NCBI RefSeq assembly: GCF_000003855.2
Contig: NW_003101680.1
Coordinates: forward strand, 3,353,753 to 3,417,752
Direction: 5' to 3'
Length of the DNA stretch: 64,000 nucleotides
From: Blastomyces gilchristii SLH14081
Taxonomy: Eukaryota > Ascomycota > Eurotiomycetes > Onygenales > Ajellomycetaceae
Shown here: piece after piece, positions 12,084-23,669 of the stretch
Position numbering within the stretch: the first letter of the stretch is position 1
Layout: the number at the start of each line of letters is the position of its first letter
Made by a program: the position numbers and the translations under genes
The notes under the pieces: generated by a model
What the model was told of the DNA's origin: nothing
The model's input: only the letters and a program-made list of their open reading frames with translations
Databases searched by the model: none

Positions 12084-12680
12084 TCATTTGACATTTACAC
12101 TGGGTTTAATCTCTCTATTTAAAAGAGTTAGAGATAGTTCTTTCTCATTGAATCTAGGAAAGAAATGAATTAACTCAGTTTTATTCATATCAAATTGAAT
12201 TTGATTGATATCTGCTCTAACAAAGATTTCCTTTGCAGCTTCTTCAATTACTTTCAAATTCTCTTTGATAGTTTTTGAGCTGTAGACTAGACCAATATCA
12301 TCCACATAACTCAGAGATCGCACTATTCTCATATTTCTATTTTTGAATAGATATGCAGTGTATATTGCAAATAAAATGAGTGAGATTGAAGATCCCTGTG
12401 GTACTTCTATTTTTATCTCAGTCTTGTCTTGTTTCATTCCATCAAAGAAGAGTTGTATACTTCTTTTAGACATAAAACAGTTAACCCATTTTATTAGAGA
12501 AAGTGGCAGTTTTAATATCTTCAATGTCTGAATTAACTTTGACTTTGAAACATGATCAAATGCTTCTTTTATATCAATAAAAACTGCAGTTGAGACCAGG
12601 CCCTCATGCTTTGCTATTTGAATATCATGAACAACTGAGAGAACAGTGTCAATTGCAGAACACTGTTTTCTACCTTCCAT
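12084..12680 (-). pseudogene. LINE reverse transcriptase domain (198-codon open stretch)
   Basis: Open for 198 codons. It carries the RT motifs in order: FIDIKEAFDHVS (about residues 34-45), PQGSSISLILFAIY (94-107) and the catalytic YVDDIGLVYSS (125-135). Upstream on the same frame, KVLEKIIAT and SEQMEGRKQCSAID continue the RT fingers to the truncation point at 12766, with a stop at a probable Trp codon. The YVDD box is intact, unlike all LTR-element RTs in this window, so this is one of the better-preserved copies. It cannot make a complete LINE protein because the 5' half and ORF1 are missing. Confidence 0.85.
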
Positions 12681-13199
12681 TTGTTCACTGAATAAAAGAG
12701 AATCACCTATAGAGCTTATAAAAGATAGTCAAGTAGCTATTATCTTTTCTAAAACCTTTCCTAGGCGCATCTTTATCTTTATAAGATGTGAATTATTTAT
12801 TAAGTTATATAAGACTCATCTCTCTGATTCTTTCAATGCATATATTCTCAGAGAATGTGATTTGAGTATTTTATAGAGCTTAAATTATCTAGATTCAAAC
12901 TTCTCAGAACTCTCATTATATATGAGAACTTATATTCTTATCTTGAGACTTGATTTCTTAACTAGTGAGTCTCATATTCTTTTTGATTGAATTGCTTAAT
13001 TCAGAAGTAACTTGTTAGCTTTTATACATATATGACTGATCTCTTTCAATCTTGATTTCATGTTCATAACTATTGTGTCTGCAACTGTTGTTTCTACTGT
13101 GTCTGCAATTACTGTTTTCTCTCTCATCTTTTCTGAAACATTCTCTGAGATGCGCAGATGCAATTCATACAATAGATAGAATAATAAATGCTTAAAGAC

Positions 13200-13955
13200 T
13201 GTATACTGCTGAATTTATGTAGCTAATAGTGTCTGACTGAGATATTCATCTTATAATCTTATAGACTTACTCACTAGATATTTCATCAGCATGTTACTCA
13301 AGATTTTATTTCAGTGTTTTACTTTCTCATTCATCTGTGAGTGATATAATGTTGTTCTACAATATCTTATCTATAACTGGCTTATGAAATGCCTCACTAC
13401 TTCTTCTATGAGATTTGCACTGTTATTAGTTAGAATCTCATACAGTATTTCATAGTTAATATAGATTTCATTGTGTAGAAACTTCATCACTATCTTCTCT
13501 ATTATCTCTGAAACTGCTTTCACAACTGATCAGTCAGTAGTGTAGTCAATAGCAGTGATTATTTAACAATTTTCATTTGATATTCACAGTAATATGTCTA
13601 TGAGATTTACTTCTCATTATTTAAACAGTTGTATTATACACTTCATCTGATATTATACTTTCTTATGTTCTAATCCTTTCTTAGATTCTTTTGTGACCTG
13701 ATAATTCAGGCACTTATGAGTGTATATCTGAATATTCTTGATCATGCTTGATCAGTATACTCTTGATTTGAGTACACTTATAAGTTCAGAGCTTTCTAAG
13801 TGACTGAATTTCTTGTACATGCAAGTTATCAAGTTGTGTCTAAATGAATGTTCTAGATAGAGAGCTTTCACATATTCTAGATTACAGTAAAGCATAACAT
13901 CATTTTTCAATTTTCTCAGCTTGAAGTTTAAAAGCATCTCTTCTACTACTTTCAT
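13200..13955 (-). pseudogene. G1 integrase remnant
   Basis: The minus-strand stretch 13752-13955 encodes the H2C2 region (KHSFRHNL-like, HLESSELISVLKSRVY), which precedes the integrase core in gypsy elements. The core follows at about 13200-13700 with stops. The same protein is clearer in G2 at 36047-36802. Element H is inserted just upstream (in element orientation) of the H2C2 segment. Confidence 0.75.
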
Positions 13956-13974
13956 GAGACACTTGTCATCTGAC

Positions 13975-14231
13975 TGTAAGAAATCCCGCTCCTCGCGGAT
14001 TCTTTACCTCTATTTCTATCTCTCATGTAATTAATAGAGTTAGCAGCTCTTGACTACACACAATTATATAGACTGAAGTTTGTGAATACTATTTATAACT
14101 CAGCTTGAATACTATTATATATTTAATTTCTACATTTTATCTTTCTATCATGAATACTTTTAGTAGTTAACAGTATATATTATACTAAGCTATAACATCT
14201 GAATAATCACCTGTGAGCACTTATTCTTACA
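13975..14231 (+). repeat. H 5' LTR (257 bp)
   Basis: TGTAAGAA to TTCTTACA, a perfect 8-bp terminal inversion. It starts with a GC-rich word, CCCGCTCCTCGCGG, that stands out from the AT-rich body. The matching 3' LTR (21729-23664) is expanded by insertions. Confidence 0.92.
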
Positions 14232-14689
14232 TTTCAAGCTCAGTCAGTCAGCAATTACTCATTATAACTGAAAGAATTAAAAACTTACATGCTTTAATCT
14301 CTGTAAACTCTACTGCAGATACTCAGAAGTAGTCATCTGAATTGTGAATAATTTCTGTGAAAGAAGTTTCAGAAAACTTATTCATTGCTCACAGAATATT
14401 ATTCTCTATATCTGTGACAGAGAAACTCTCTGAACTGATAAATAAACTAATCTTAGTGAAGAATATTCTTGAGTATTTTCTACAGAATTAAGTTATTTTT
14501 CTATAAGAAATACTTACTGTCTGTAAACACTCTTAAACTGAGTCTCTAGACATAATCTTCAGAGATACTTATAAACTGAAAAGAAACTTTCTTAAGCTAT
14601 AATCACTTGAGATTACTTACTGAATCATAATCTATAAAAGCTTTTATAAGTTTGTATTTGAAATTGACTTACAAGCCTGACTGTGTGAT

Positions 14690-15560
14690 ATAAAAAATGA
14701 AGAAGCTGTTATTTATACAATGACAGATCTCTACTATACTGAAGTTAAGAACTGACTGAATTATTTAGAGAATGATTATAAGAGATCTCACTGATCTGTT
14801 CTTAAAACCTATTTAGAGAATAAGTTAAGAGACTTTATAAGCTGAACAGAGAACATCTGAACTGTAATTATTAATATTAGAAAAAGAGATGAGAAATCTG
14901 ATAAAGACTACTCACAGTACTTTATAAAATTATGATGTCAATTAAGATCTGTAAAAACAGGGCTCTGAAACAAGATCTGAATAATAATATTTATAAAGAG
15001 ACTAAATAAAGATATGTAGAATAAGCTTATTGAGTAAGACTCTAAGTTCTTAACTCTGAAGAAACTGATAACTCTCATTCACTACTTACAGATCACTGTG
15101 AGAGTTACAGATCTGTAAAGAGTAGATTATTAATCAGCTTTATAAGAATCAGAACAACAGAGAACAGGTTTATCAGAGAAAGATAATAAGATATAGAGAG
15201 ATTTATATCTGACTACTGAGTAGAGAGAGAGAGCTTTATAAGCTCTTGTAAACAGAGCATATAATAGAGAGACTAAGAAAAAGAATCTCTGTTTTATCTA
15301 TTCTAAATTAGAATATCTCTGCACAAACTGTCTGAACAAATTAAAATAGAAATTTAAGAAGTTATGAACAGAGTCAGTAACAGTCTTCTTAAGAGTCTTG
15401 AAGCTGATATCTGAATCTGTTACTCTTCTGATGAAAATACTTACTTATAGAGAGAGATTACACTGTAATACTACTGCTCTACAAGTATAAGAAGTATTGA
15501 TGAACTCAGAATCTCAGATCACTGTAGTGTCTTTAAAGCTTACAGAGTAAATAGACTGAG
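14690..15560 (+). pseudogene. H gag/protease region remnant
   Basis: Between the 5' LTR and the RT. Conceptual translation near 14700 begins MTDLYYTEVKN and runs on with frequent stops at probable Trp, Gln or Arg codons, lengthy acidic/basic helices and Lys/Arg-rich stretches, as expected for gag. No zinc knuckle or protease triad can be read with certainty. Assignment rests mainly on position upstream of the RT. Confidence 0.5.
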
Positions 15561-16129
15561 TGATAAAAACTGAGAATCTGCTCTTATAATAAGCAGGGCA
15601 TGAGAACTCAGATCTGAGAACTGAGAGATTTACAAGAGTCATTTTTGAATTGCAAGATCTCTTCAGAATCTGAAGAAGATTTATAAAAACTGTGATTATC
15701 ACAGACATCACAGATAATATATACTTGAGACTTATATAACTTTAAAGATACAATCTGCACATAGCTGTCTATAAGTCAGGTTTATACTCTCAATCAATGT
15801 TGACAGACTTACTTACAGAGATAGAATCAGTTAATGTTATAGAGTTAATTAGAGAAGATAAGCTCATCTATATAATAACTCTGTAAATATCTGAGAACTT
15901 CACAGTCATAGAAACTGAGCTTCAGATATTAGAGAAATACTGAGACCTTGCAGAGATATTCAGCTCAGTAAAGATAGCTAAGCTTTCTTCTCACTATAAA
16001 AAGAATCTAGTAATAGATTTGATAGAAGAATAGAAACTCTTCTAAGAATCAATCTATAAGCTCTCTCATTATAAGACAGAGGTCTTGCAGATCTATGTGA
16101 AGAAGAATCTGAAGAATGACTTTATCTGA

Positions 16130-16840
16130 TCTTTACAGATCTCTGTGAGAGCCTCTGTGATATTTATAAAGAAGAAGAAAGAAGATCTCAGATTATATAT
16201 AGACTATTATAATCTGAACTCTAAGATAATAAAGAGTCACTACTCTCTGTCTCTGATTAAGAATATGATCAACTGTCTTATAAAAGCTGTCATATTCATA
16301 CAACTAAATGTGATCAATATATATATACAGCTATGAATACAGTCTGAAGATAAATAAAAGACTGTCTTTAGAACTGTACTGAGATTATTTAAATATCTAG
16401 TGATGTCTTTTAATTTGATTAATACTCTTACAGTATTTCAGTCTTTCATTAATAAAATACTTCATATATATCTAAATATCTTTATAATAATATATCTGAA
16501 TAATGTGATAATGTACTTCATGAAGAAGAAAGAACACACTGAGAATATGTAAAGTGTGTTAAAGACTCTAGATGAGACAGAACTGTATATTAAGCTTATA
16601 AAGTATAACTTCAGTACTTATTAAATTAATTTTCTAGAATATGTAATCACTACAGATCATATTCAGATGAAATCTTTATAAATTAAGACTATTCTATTAT
16701 GATCAGAGTTAACTAATATTTATAAAATTCAGATCTTTCTAAGCTTTATGAATTTCTATAGATGATTTATCTTTATATTTATAAGAATCTTCTTAACTCT
16801 TACAGACATACTGAAGAATGAAAATAAGAAGAAGTCATTC
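16130..16840 (+). pseudogene. H reverse transcriptase remnant
   Basis: RT motifs can be read in order: SVIFIKKKKEDLRLYIDYYNL (about 16151-16213), SLIKNMINCL, AVIFIQLNVINIYIQL, then after stops FRTVLRLFKYLVMSFNLINTL, and YLNNVIMYF (about 16494-16520). The last is the catalytic YLDD box with both Asp codons changed to Asn by G-to-A. This matches the Ty3/gypsy RT pattern (LRxxxDYRxLN, YLDDILIYS). RNase H remains follow from about 16900. Inactive. Confidence 0.88.
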
Positions 16841-17839
16841 TATAAATAGAGAATGAAAAGATTATTAAGAAGAGAGAGCTGTGAGAACTTTCTTATTTTA
16901 GAAACTCACAGAGTCTTTATAAGATTGAAACAGATATTTACAGATACAGTAATACTGTTTCACTTTAATTTCTTACTCTTAATCAGATTGAAGACAGATA
17001 TCTTCTTCTTTATAATTTCAGAAATAGTCTTATAACTACAGTTAAATAAGAACTGAGTTTCAGTGATCTTTTTCTTATAAAAGATATAACTTATGAAGAT
17101 TAACTATAGCATTTATAATTAAGAGCTTCTTATAATAGTGAAATTCTTTTATCACTGATATCACTACTTTGAGAGTCTTATAACAGTGATTACTGTTAGA
17201 ACTGATTATAACAGCTTATAATAGTTTACTTTAATTAAGAAACTCTTACAGTAGCAGATCTACTGAGCTCAGAGACTGAGTAAGTTCTGATTCAAAATAG
17301 AGCATATTAAGAGAACTAAGAACTCAGTGAATGAACTCTCTCACAGATCAGACTATGTTAAGAAGATCAGAATGACAGATACAGAGAGACTAGAGAAGAC
17401 AGAAAAGCTTTATAGAATGCTTGAACTGAGTGTTATAAAGAGATTGACTGAAGAGTCTCTCAATCTCTTATAAGAGAAGAGAAAGAAGAGAGAAAAGAAG
17501 TCTGTATAACTACTCTCTATAACACTGAGAGTCAATACTCTGAGAATCTTTATAAGAATTCTTGAAGAGAATATCTCTAATCTGAAGAATTTATAAGTTT
17601 TGAGAAGTACTGTGAAAGATCTGATGTAAGAAGAAACAGAGTATAAGTCTTTATAAGATCTTCTATTCAGATTATCTGAACTGTAACTGAAGAATGAATA
17701 TACTCAGTATATTCAGAAACTGCTCATAGCAGAAATCAATTCTGCAGAAATAAAGAATTGAAGAGACTTAAATAATCTCTTATAAAGAGAGAGCTGAATT
17801 TATATATCTGTAAATAAGTTTCTATATATAGAACTTATT

Positions 17840-18600
17840 AAAAGATATTATAACTCTTCTCTAATAGGTCATTTTACAAGTACTAGAACTCATGTGTTAC
17901 TTATAAGAAAATACTTCTAACTGAAGATATAAGAACTTATGAAAAAGATAGTGAATTCTTATACTATTTATCAGAGTTTGCAGATAGTGCAGTTCAGATT
18001 ATATAAAGAACTTACTTCTCTATCTATTCTGTAGAAATCTTAAAAACAGCTAGAAATGAATATTCTTATAAGTCTCTCTGAAAGTAAGAATATATATAAT
18101 ATCTGCTTTGACAGTGTGCTGATGATAGTGAATTACTTTACTAAGATAACACACTTTATACTCATCTATAAGAACTTAAAGTTAAAGAATTTAACTTATA
18201 TCTTCATTTGCAATGTAATCTGATTGCATGAGTTATCTATAAATATTATCTTAGATAGAGAATTAATCTTCACAGAGAAGTTCTGATCTGATCTGATAAT
18301 TATACTGAAGATTTTATAAGATCTAAGCACAGCTTTTTATTAATAGACAGATGATCAGATAGAATATCTGATAAGTATATTAAAACAGTATCTACAGTAC
18401 TTTGTCAATTATAATCAGAATGACTGAATACATTAATTATTACTCACAGAGTTCATATATAACAACTTAAAGTATGTTAGCATAGATAAAACCCTTCTTA
18501 AGATACTCACTGAAACTTATCTGTGAATAATCTTGATGAATCTGTGAGAGTACACTATAGAGTGTGATAATACTTATGAACAGACTGAGAGAATTCAGAA
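17840..18600 (+). pseudogene. H integrase remnant
   Basis: Translation with stops shows the H2C2 region (LIGHFTSTRTHVLLIRKYF, then QSLQIVQFRLYKELTSL) and the core (FDSVLMIVNYFTKITHFI, ILDRELIFTEKF, then STAFY..TDDQIEYLISILKQY). These match the gypsy integrase pattern of D, D and E blocks. The first catalytic Asp appears as Asn (MNILISL where MDF is usual). Integrase joins the cDNA to host DNA in the nucleus. Confidence 0.85.
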
Positions 18601-18935
18601 TATCTGAGAGAAAGCTTATAAATTCTTGAGAAAGACTTAAGAGTATCAGAAGAGATACTATAACTTCAAGTATATTATAAAGAGTTTCAAGAAAGATAAT
18701 AGAGTCTGACTGAGTCTAGAAAACATTATTACATAGAGATTTAGTAAGAAGCTGAATCTCTTATAGACAGAGTCTTATAAGATTATAAAGAAAGTTAGTT
18801 TATAGTTCTATAGATTGAAACTGATATATAATATTTTTTATATCTCTTTACTCTATAAATATAAGAAATTCTTAGAAGAGAACTCTGTGACTCATCACTC
18901 TATTTACAAAGTACTAGAGAGTGAAAGAGAATATC

Positions 18936-19305
18936 GCCCCGGTGGCCGAATGGTTAATGCGGCCACCCGGTAGCACCTTGGCGTGGGAAACCAGGGCGTG
19001 TGAGTTCGAAACCCGCAGAGAATACATTAAATCTGGAACCCAAGCACCTCAGGTTTCTAATAAATACAGAGGTGTACAAATCACTTCAATAAAATTGCTC
19101 TATGTTCCTGAGCTGGGAAGTTATTATCGCATGTATTTAATTGTCACTTCTTTGTATTTCCTATGTTCTTGTTATCTTAATGTGATCTCAACACCTGTAT
19201 TTCCTCCTGTATAACCAACACTTGATCTGTATTTAACATCACGCAAGGACTCATTATAAGCTCCGCTTGCATATGAGTATAATGAAAGAATAATAATAAT
19301 AATAA
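18936..19305 (+). mobile_element. SINE copy 1 (tRNA-derived head)
   Basis: 370 bp, flanked by the 13-bp duplication gaaagagaatatc (18923-18935 and 19306-19318). The head is tRNA-like: D-stem GGCCG/CGGCC around AATGGTTAATG (A-box region) and a B-box GAGTTCGAAACCC. A unique body follows, then a 30-nt hairpin (19249-19278) and a (TAA)n tail. It splits the H element between integrase and chromodomain. An open frame of 97 codons crossing it (18921-19214) is incidental. Transcription would be by RNA polymerase III from the internal boxes. Confidence 0.92.
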
Positions 19306-19309
19306 GAAA

Positions 19310-19500
19310 GAGAATATCAGATCAAAGAAATTATTAACTCAGAGAAGTAAGATTATAAGCTCTGATTTAAGATTCAGTAATAAGAGTATTCTGATAAGAT
19401 GAATAAGTTCACTTGAGAATTATCTGAATAAATAAGATATCTGTAAAAGCTGAGATATAACTTTTATATCATGAATTCTGATAAGTTAGAATAATGCAGT
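19310..19500 (+). pseudogene. H chromodomain remnant
   Basis: Directly after SINE1 the frame reads EYQIKEIINSEK, then FKIQ..EYSDKMNKFT*ELSE*IRYL. This fits a chromodomain (start E(Y)xVExI, middle (W)KGY, then TWEP..L) with Trp codons turned into stops. A C-terminal chromodomain after integrase defines chromoviruses, where it directs insertion to methylated-histone chromatin. The identification rests on a short degraded segment. Confidence 0.62.
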
Positions 19501-21086
19501 CTTCACTAAGAATCTGATTATAATAAAGATATTAACACTGTTATTTACAAATTCTAGTCTATAAGATAATAAGTTTCTACTGAGATGAACAGTTCACAGT
19601 GTATGCAAAGAAAAGAAGAAATTATATTCTTATTAAAGTTAAAAAATAAGAAAACAGAAACAGAACTATGAATATAATTTAGAGATTAATAAAGAAAAAA
19701 CAAAGAAAACTCACACTTATATTCTTAATATCTGTGATACTTAACTCTCTCACAACTATCAATTTCTCTCTTCAAAGAAGCAGAGAGTATTATATCTATA
19801 ATATAGATAATTATTACATTTAATATAAAGATCATCAGAAATGCACAGACTTCAGAGAAGTCAGATATCAGAGTATACACAGTTATAGCAGAATCTTGAG
19901 AGCTGACTGTCTGCGCATGTGATCAGATACTTCTTATAAAGCTGTGTTCACTCTTTCAGTTATACTGAAGTATTTAGCTCAGAAACAATTGAGATATGAA
20001 GAGAGAGCTCATCTACTCAGATTAACTCTCATTATGAATTCATAGCATTTGCATTGTCTTGATTATCTGAATTTTGCAGATACTTGAAGACTCATCTCTC
20101 ATCAACTATGAGATTGCAGAAATGCATCATAGTATGAGAACTGTTAATAGAGAATCTAGACATATTTGCATAGACCTGATCAGAGATTGTATAAGTAGAA
20201 AAGAGATGATTATAGATCTGCAGAGCTGTAGAAGACACTGATAACATCAGAAGCTTTATAAGAACTATTAGTTAAAGTCTGTAAGAAATTACTTACAGAG
20301 AGACTTACAGCAAAGAGTGAAACTATACTACTTAGAGTCAGAAGCTGATCTGAAGAAGATATGAAATTAACTACTAATCTGAAGATTGAGTGCAGTGATA
20401 AGACTGAAGAGAGTGAAGATACTGTTATAAGTGATAATATCTCTACTTCATCAGTTAATAAAAAGTGATCAGAGAAGTTGTAGAGATACTTATATAAAGC
20501 TCAGCAGTAGTTAGACATTGTTTATAAAGATATTGAAATTGAAAATTTTTTTATTCTTAAGAAGTTCTTGAATTAATATACAGATATTGTCAGAAACACA
20601 CTCTCTCTGTTATCTAAGTGAAAACACTTTATGAATGAATAAGAATACTCATAGTTTATAAAAATGAGAGCTGTTATAGAAAAAGAGAAAAGAAGATAAA
20701 GTTTTACAGATAGATCTGAGATATTTATACTACTCTAGAGAGATTTACTTACACTGTGAATAATCTCACAGAACAGTCAGATTACTCTAATAAATAAAGA
20801 GTGATTATGAATTGCAGGTCTGAATCTTTCTATATAACTATAAAGAGTGATTACAGACTGTGAATATCTTAATTCTATAATTCTACAGAGTTAATAAAAG
20901 AATGGAAAATTTCTCACAATTCTACAGTGTTAAAGAACAATGATTTACTAGAATGAGTAAAAGATTAACTTATGAATACTTCTTTTTAATAAAAGTGATC
21001 TTACAGAGAGTGATTTATCTGTAAAATAAATCTGTGTAGTAATCACATAAGAATCTTGTGAAAATAATTAAGAGTTAATCAGAATT
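19501..21086 (+). other. H 3' interior, unidentified
   Basis: About 1.6 kb between the chromodomain remnant and SINE2; a further 0.24 kb (21485-21728) lies before the 3' LTR. No RT, integrase or other domain is recognised. It is fully AT-mutated, with stops in all frames. Too long for an ordinary gypsy 3' leader, so it may hold a decayed extra frame or older insertions. Confidence 0.4.
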
Positions 21087-21099
21087 CTTCTGTATAGAA

Positions 21100-21471
21100 T
21101 TATTATTATTATTATTATTCTTTCATTATACTTATATACAAGCGAAGCTTATAATGAGTTCTTGCATGATGTTAAATACAGGTTAAGTGTTAATTATACA
21201 GAAGGAAATACAGGGATTGAGATCATATCAAGATAACAAGAACATAGAAAAATACAAAGAAGTGACAATTAAATACATGTAATAATAACTTCTCAGCTCA
21301 GAAACATAGAGTGATTTATTGAAGTGATTTATACACCGCTGTATTTATTAGAAATCTGAGGTGCTTGAGTTCTGAATTTAATGTATCTCCTGCGGGTTTC
21401 GAACCACGCGCCTTGGTTTCCCACGCCAAGGCGCTACCAGGTGGCCGTATTAACCATTTATTCACTGAGGC
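21100..21471 (-). mobile_element. SINE copy 2
   Basis: 372 bp in reverse orientation, flanked by the 13-bp duplication cttctgtatagaa (21087-21099 and 21472-21484). The B-box region reads GGGTTTCGAACCACGCGCC on the plus strand, and the strong arm CCTTGG/CCAAGG is intact. The 5' end of the head is decayed. The hairpin before the tail lies at 21130-21159, and the tail shows as ATTATTATT at the left end. Confidence 0.92.
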
Positions 21472-21818
21472 CTTCTGTATAGAAGGTGCAAGATAAATCT
21501 GCATGATAGTCAGAGAAGAATCTGTAGATTATAAAGAATCTCACAGAATAAGAAACTGAGTGACAGACTCTTTTCTCTTTATAATAACAAGGGATTTTTC
21601 CTCACTGAGGTTTTTTTTTATATATAGATATAAAGGGTTTTTAGTGAGTATCACTACAGTGCTGAGCTGATTCTATGAAGTCACTCAGTGAAAGACTTCA
21701 CAGATGAAGTCTTAGAGAGAGAAAGATATATAAGAAATCTTACTTCTTATGAATTCTTTACTTCTATTTCTATCTCTTATGTAATTAATAGAGTTAGCAG
21801 CTCTTGACTACACACAAC

Positions 21819-22324
21819 TAGACTGGTCACTGAGATCATGAATTTCACATTTGATTCTATTTGGTCTGGTCTCATACATTTCTTGGCGTGAATCCCGCTG
21901 GGACTAGTCATTAAAAAAACATACAAAGTGACTATATATCAGATCTTAAAATGAAACCATGACTTGAAAAAAATGAGAAAGTGATCTCATTTGATCTCAT
22001 TTAGTCTCATTCTTGGCATAAAGTTACTATTTTTAGACATTTTAAGGTTTTCTTTAGACTATTTTTAATTTTTTAAAAAGTAACACTTTTTGATAATGCT
22101 TAAATGAGATTTAAAGTCATTTAAAGTAATAAAAATAATTTAAATTGAGAAGTGAAAATCATGATCTCATTTGAAAAATGTGATAAGAGTAGACAGTAAG
22201 TTTCACTGAGACAGTATGAAACTACTATCTAATGTTAAAACTGTGTAATGGGATCAGTTGAATTGGTAATGAAACTATCAAAAAATCTGGTCCTGATTCC
22301 AGACACGGTCACACGGTCAGTCTA
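21819..22324 (+). mobile_element. 506-bp MITE, copy B
   Basis: Complete, flanked by the 8-bp duplication cacacaac (21811-21818 and 22325-22332) inside the H 3' LTR. The 5' LTR of H has the empty site (near 14059-14066). Intermediate decay: some CC/GG sites remain (TCCCGCTGGGACT), others are changed. Confidence 0.95.
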
Positions 22325-22382
22325 CACACAACTATATAGACTGAAGTTTGCAAATACTATTCACAACTCAGCTTGAATACTA

Positions 22383-23547
22383 AAATATCTTAATGCACAC
22401 AAGCCTCTGTGTACAAAGACATTGCAGAGCTAAGCTTAAAACAGAAGACTCTGCAAGATTGATTTTACAGCTTATTAATAGAAGAGATAGAACTATAACT
22501 ATAGTAAAAGCATATCTGTAAAGTGAAATAAGATTGACTTGAGAATAAGTTGAATAATGATACAGATAATTGATGAAAGACTGAAGAGAGATCTGTAAAA
22601 CTAAGAGATGAATTAATTATCAAAGATAATAACTACAGCTGTTTTCTCAATTGAGTTAAGAATAAAGTTAATAAGAGATGTTCTCTATAATATCTGATAA
22701 TACAGTAAGCTCTTTGAATAACAGTTTTCTTTTTACAGACTGCTGTTAATGAAGATATATCAGAACTATGAATCTCATAGTGATAAAACTTAATCTCAGA
22801 TAATATATCTGTTTCAATAGACTGTTCACAGGCTTAAGAGACTACTGTTGATTATATAAAGTATTGATGTATCTAGAATAACAGAGAGAGTTCAGATTTA
22901 TTTATCACAGAATCTGTGACTGTAGAAGAATCTGATTTTACTGTACATGTTTATTTATAGTTCTACACAGTGTAAAGAGATAATCAGTGATAGAAAAGAT
23001 ATAATAAGAGAAGATTACAATATCTAAGTTCTCTAAGTGTGACATTGAAGACAGACAGCTGTAGAAGTAATAGAACACTGTAAAGAAATGAATTGATCAA
23101 GAGACTAGTTTTATAAGCAGTGAACACAGACTTTTAATACATTATTCATTCTTGAGAATATATGAGAGATGATTGATTAGATATATTATCTATTCAAGAA
23201 TCTGTAGAGAGTAGATTGTTAATTAGATGTGTTATCTATTCAAGAATCTGTACAGAGTAGATAGTTAATGAGATGTGTGATCTATTATTCAAGAATCTGT
23301 ACAGAGTAGATGTAGGCTACTGAGACAAAAGAGCTCAGTCATCATCAGCACTGCTGATAGAAGAGTCAATCAACCCCTGAAACTCTCAACAGTAGATAAT
23401 ATGATAGTGCAATGTCACGGGGTTGCACTTCGCTTAATTCTACATCAATCAGTGAGCTGTATTCATGCCAAGAATCATAAAAAGGAAATTCTTCACTTTT
23501 AATGACCAGGGTTTTCATCATATATTTGCTTCGCTTCGCTCTGCAAA
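22383..23547. mobile_element. Unclassified 1,165-bp insertion in the H LTR
   Basis: Comparison with the H 5' LTR shows extra DNA between GAATACTA and TTATACATTT. No target duplication is visible, and the insertion lies between an A and a T. The right end is TTTGCTTCGCTTCGCTCTGCAAA, a near-palindrome. Another short stem GTGCAA/TTGCAC lies near 23410-23431. A triplicated unit of about 46 bp is at 23175-23311. No protein is recognised. Insertion without TSD at A|T recalls Helitrons, but the usual TC start and CTRR end are absent. Confidence 0.6.
23175..23311. repeat. Tandem repeat, 3 units of about 46 bp
   Basis: Units start near 23175, 23222 and 23268. Each contains ATTCAAGAATCTGTA and then GAGTAGAT. 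It lies inside the unclassified insertion and is found nowhere else in the window. Confidence 0.85.
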
Positions 23548-23669
23548 TTATACATTTGATCTCTACATTTTATCTTTCTACCGCGAATACTTCTAGTAGT
23601 TAACAGTACATATCACGCCAAGCTGTAACACCCGAATAATCGCCTGTGAGTACTTATTCTTACACTGAC

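Larger units (their letters stand above)
10080..12766 (-). mobile_element. Tad1/I-like LINE, 5'-truncated, with (TAA)n tail
   Basis: Minus-strand non-LTR retrotransposon. The 3' end is a (TAA)n tail, seen as TTATTATT from 10080. It is flanked by the 13-bp duplication gcatctttatctt (10067-10079 and 12767-12779). The empty site exists in paralogous G sequence near 35570 and 55030, which proves the insertion. The element starts abruptly inside the RT domain, so it is 5'-truncated as LINEs often are. Order from the 5' end: reverse transcriptase, linker, RNase H, 3' UTR with a 30-nt hairpin (10111-10140). A second fragment lies at 43203-44397. Confidence 0.92.
7272..13969 (-). mobile_element. G1 Ty3/gypsy relic, 3' part (interrupted by LINE)
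   Basis: Minus-strand gypsy interior between the 3' LTR and the insertion site of element H. Colinear paralogous sequence is in G2 (26058 onward) and G3 (46012 onward). The segment holds an unusually long region (about 3.3 kb without the LINE) between the LTR and the integrase, including the tract at 7813-8260, then the integrase remains at 13200-13955. It is interrupted by the LINE at 10080-12766. The rest of G1 continues at 23670. Many stops; not functional. Confidence 0.8.
13975..23664 (+). mobile_element. H: full-length Ty3/gypsy chromovirus relic
   Basis: Bounded by LTRs that start TGTAAGAA and end TTCTTACA, flanked by the 5-bp duplication ctgac (13970-13974 and 23665-23669). Joining the flanks restores colinear G1 sequence, and the empty site is seen in G2 near 36755. 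Plus-strand order: 5' LTR, gag-like region, RT, RNase H, integrase, chromodomain, about 2 kb of unexplained 3' sequence, purine-rich AGAGAGAGAAAGA, 3' LTR. It hosts SINE1, SINE2, MITE B and a 1.17-kb unclassified insert. The coding region is saturated with stops. Confidence 0.92.
21729..23664 (+). repeat. H 3' LTR, interrupted by MITE B and a 1.17-kb insert
   Basis: It begins TATAAGAAATC, matching the 5' LTR start TGTAAGAAATC, and ends TTCTTACA at 23664. The LTR halves are 21729-21818, 22333-22382 and 23548-23664. The last part keeps CG-containing words (ACCGCGAATAC, CACGCCAAGC) that the 5' copy has lost. Preceded by a purine-rich tract. Confidence 0.88.

Noticed and set aside
18921..19214. 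97-codon plus-strand frame as a gene
   Set aside because: It lies almost wholly inside SINE copy 1, which is a noncoding Pol III-type element with proven TSDs.
22383..23547. Canonical Helitron
   Set aside because: The A|T insertion without TSD fits, but the TC start and the CTRR end with a nearby hairpin are not present.
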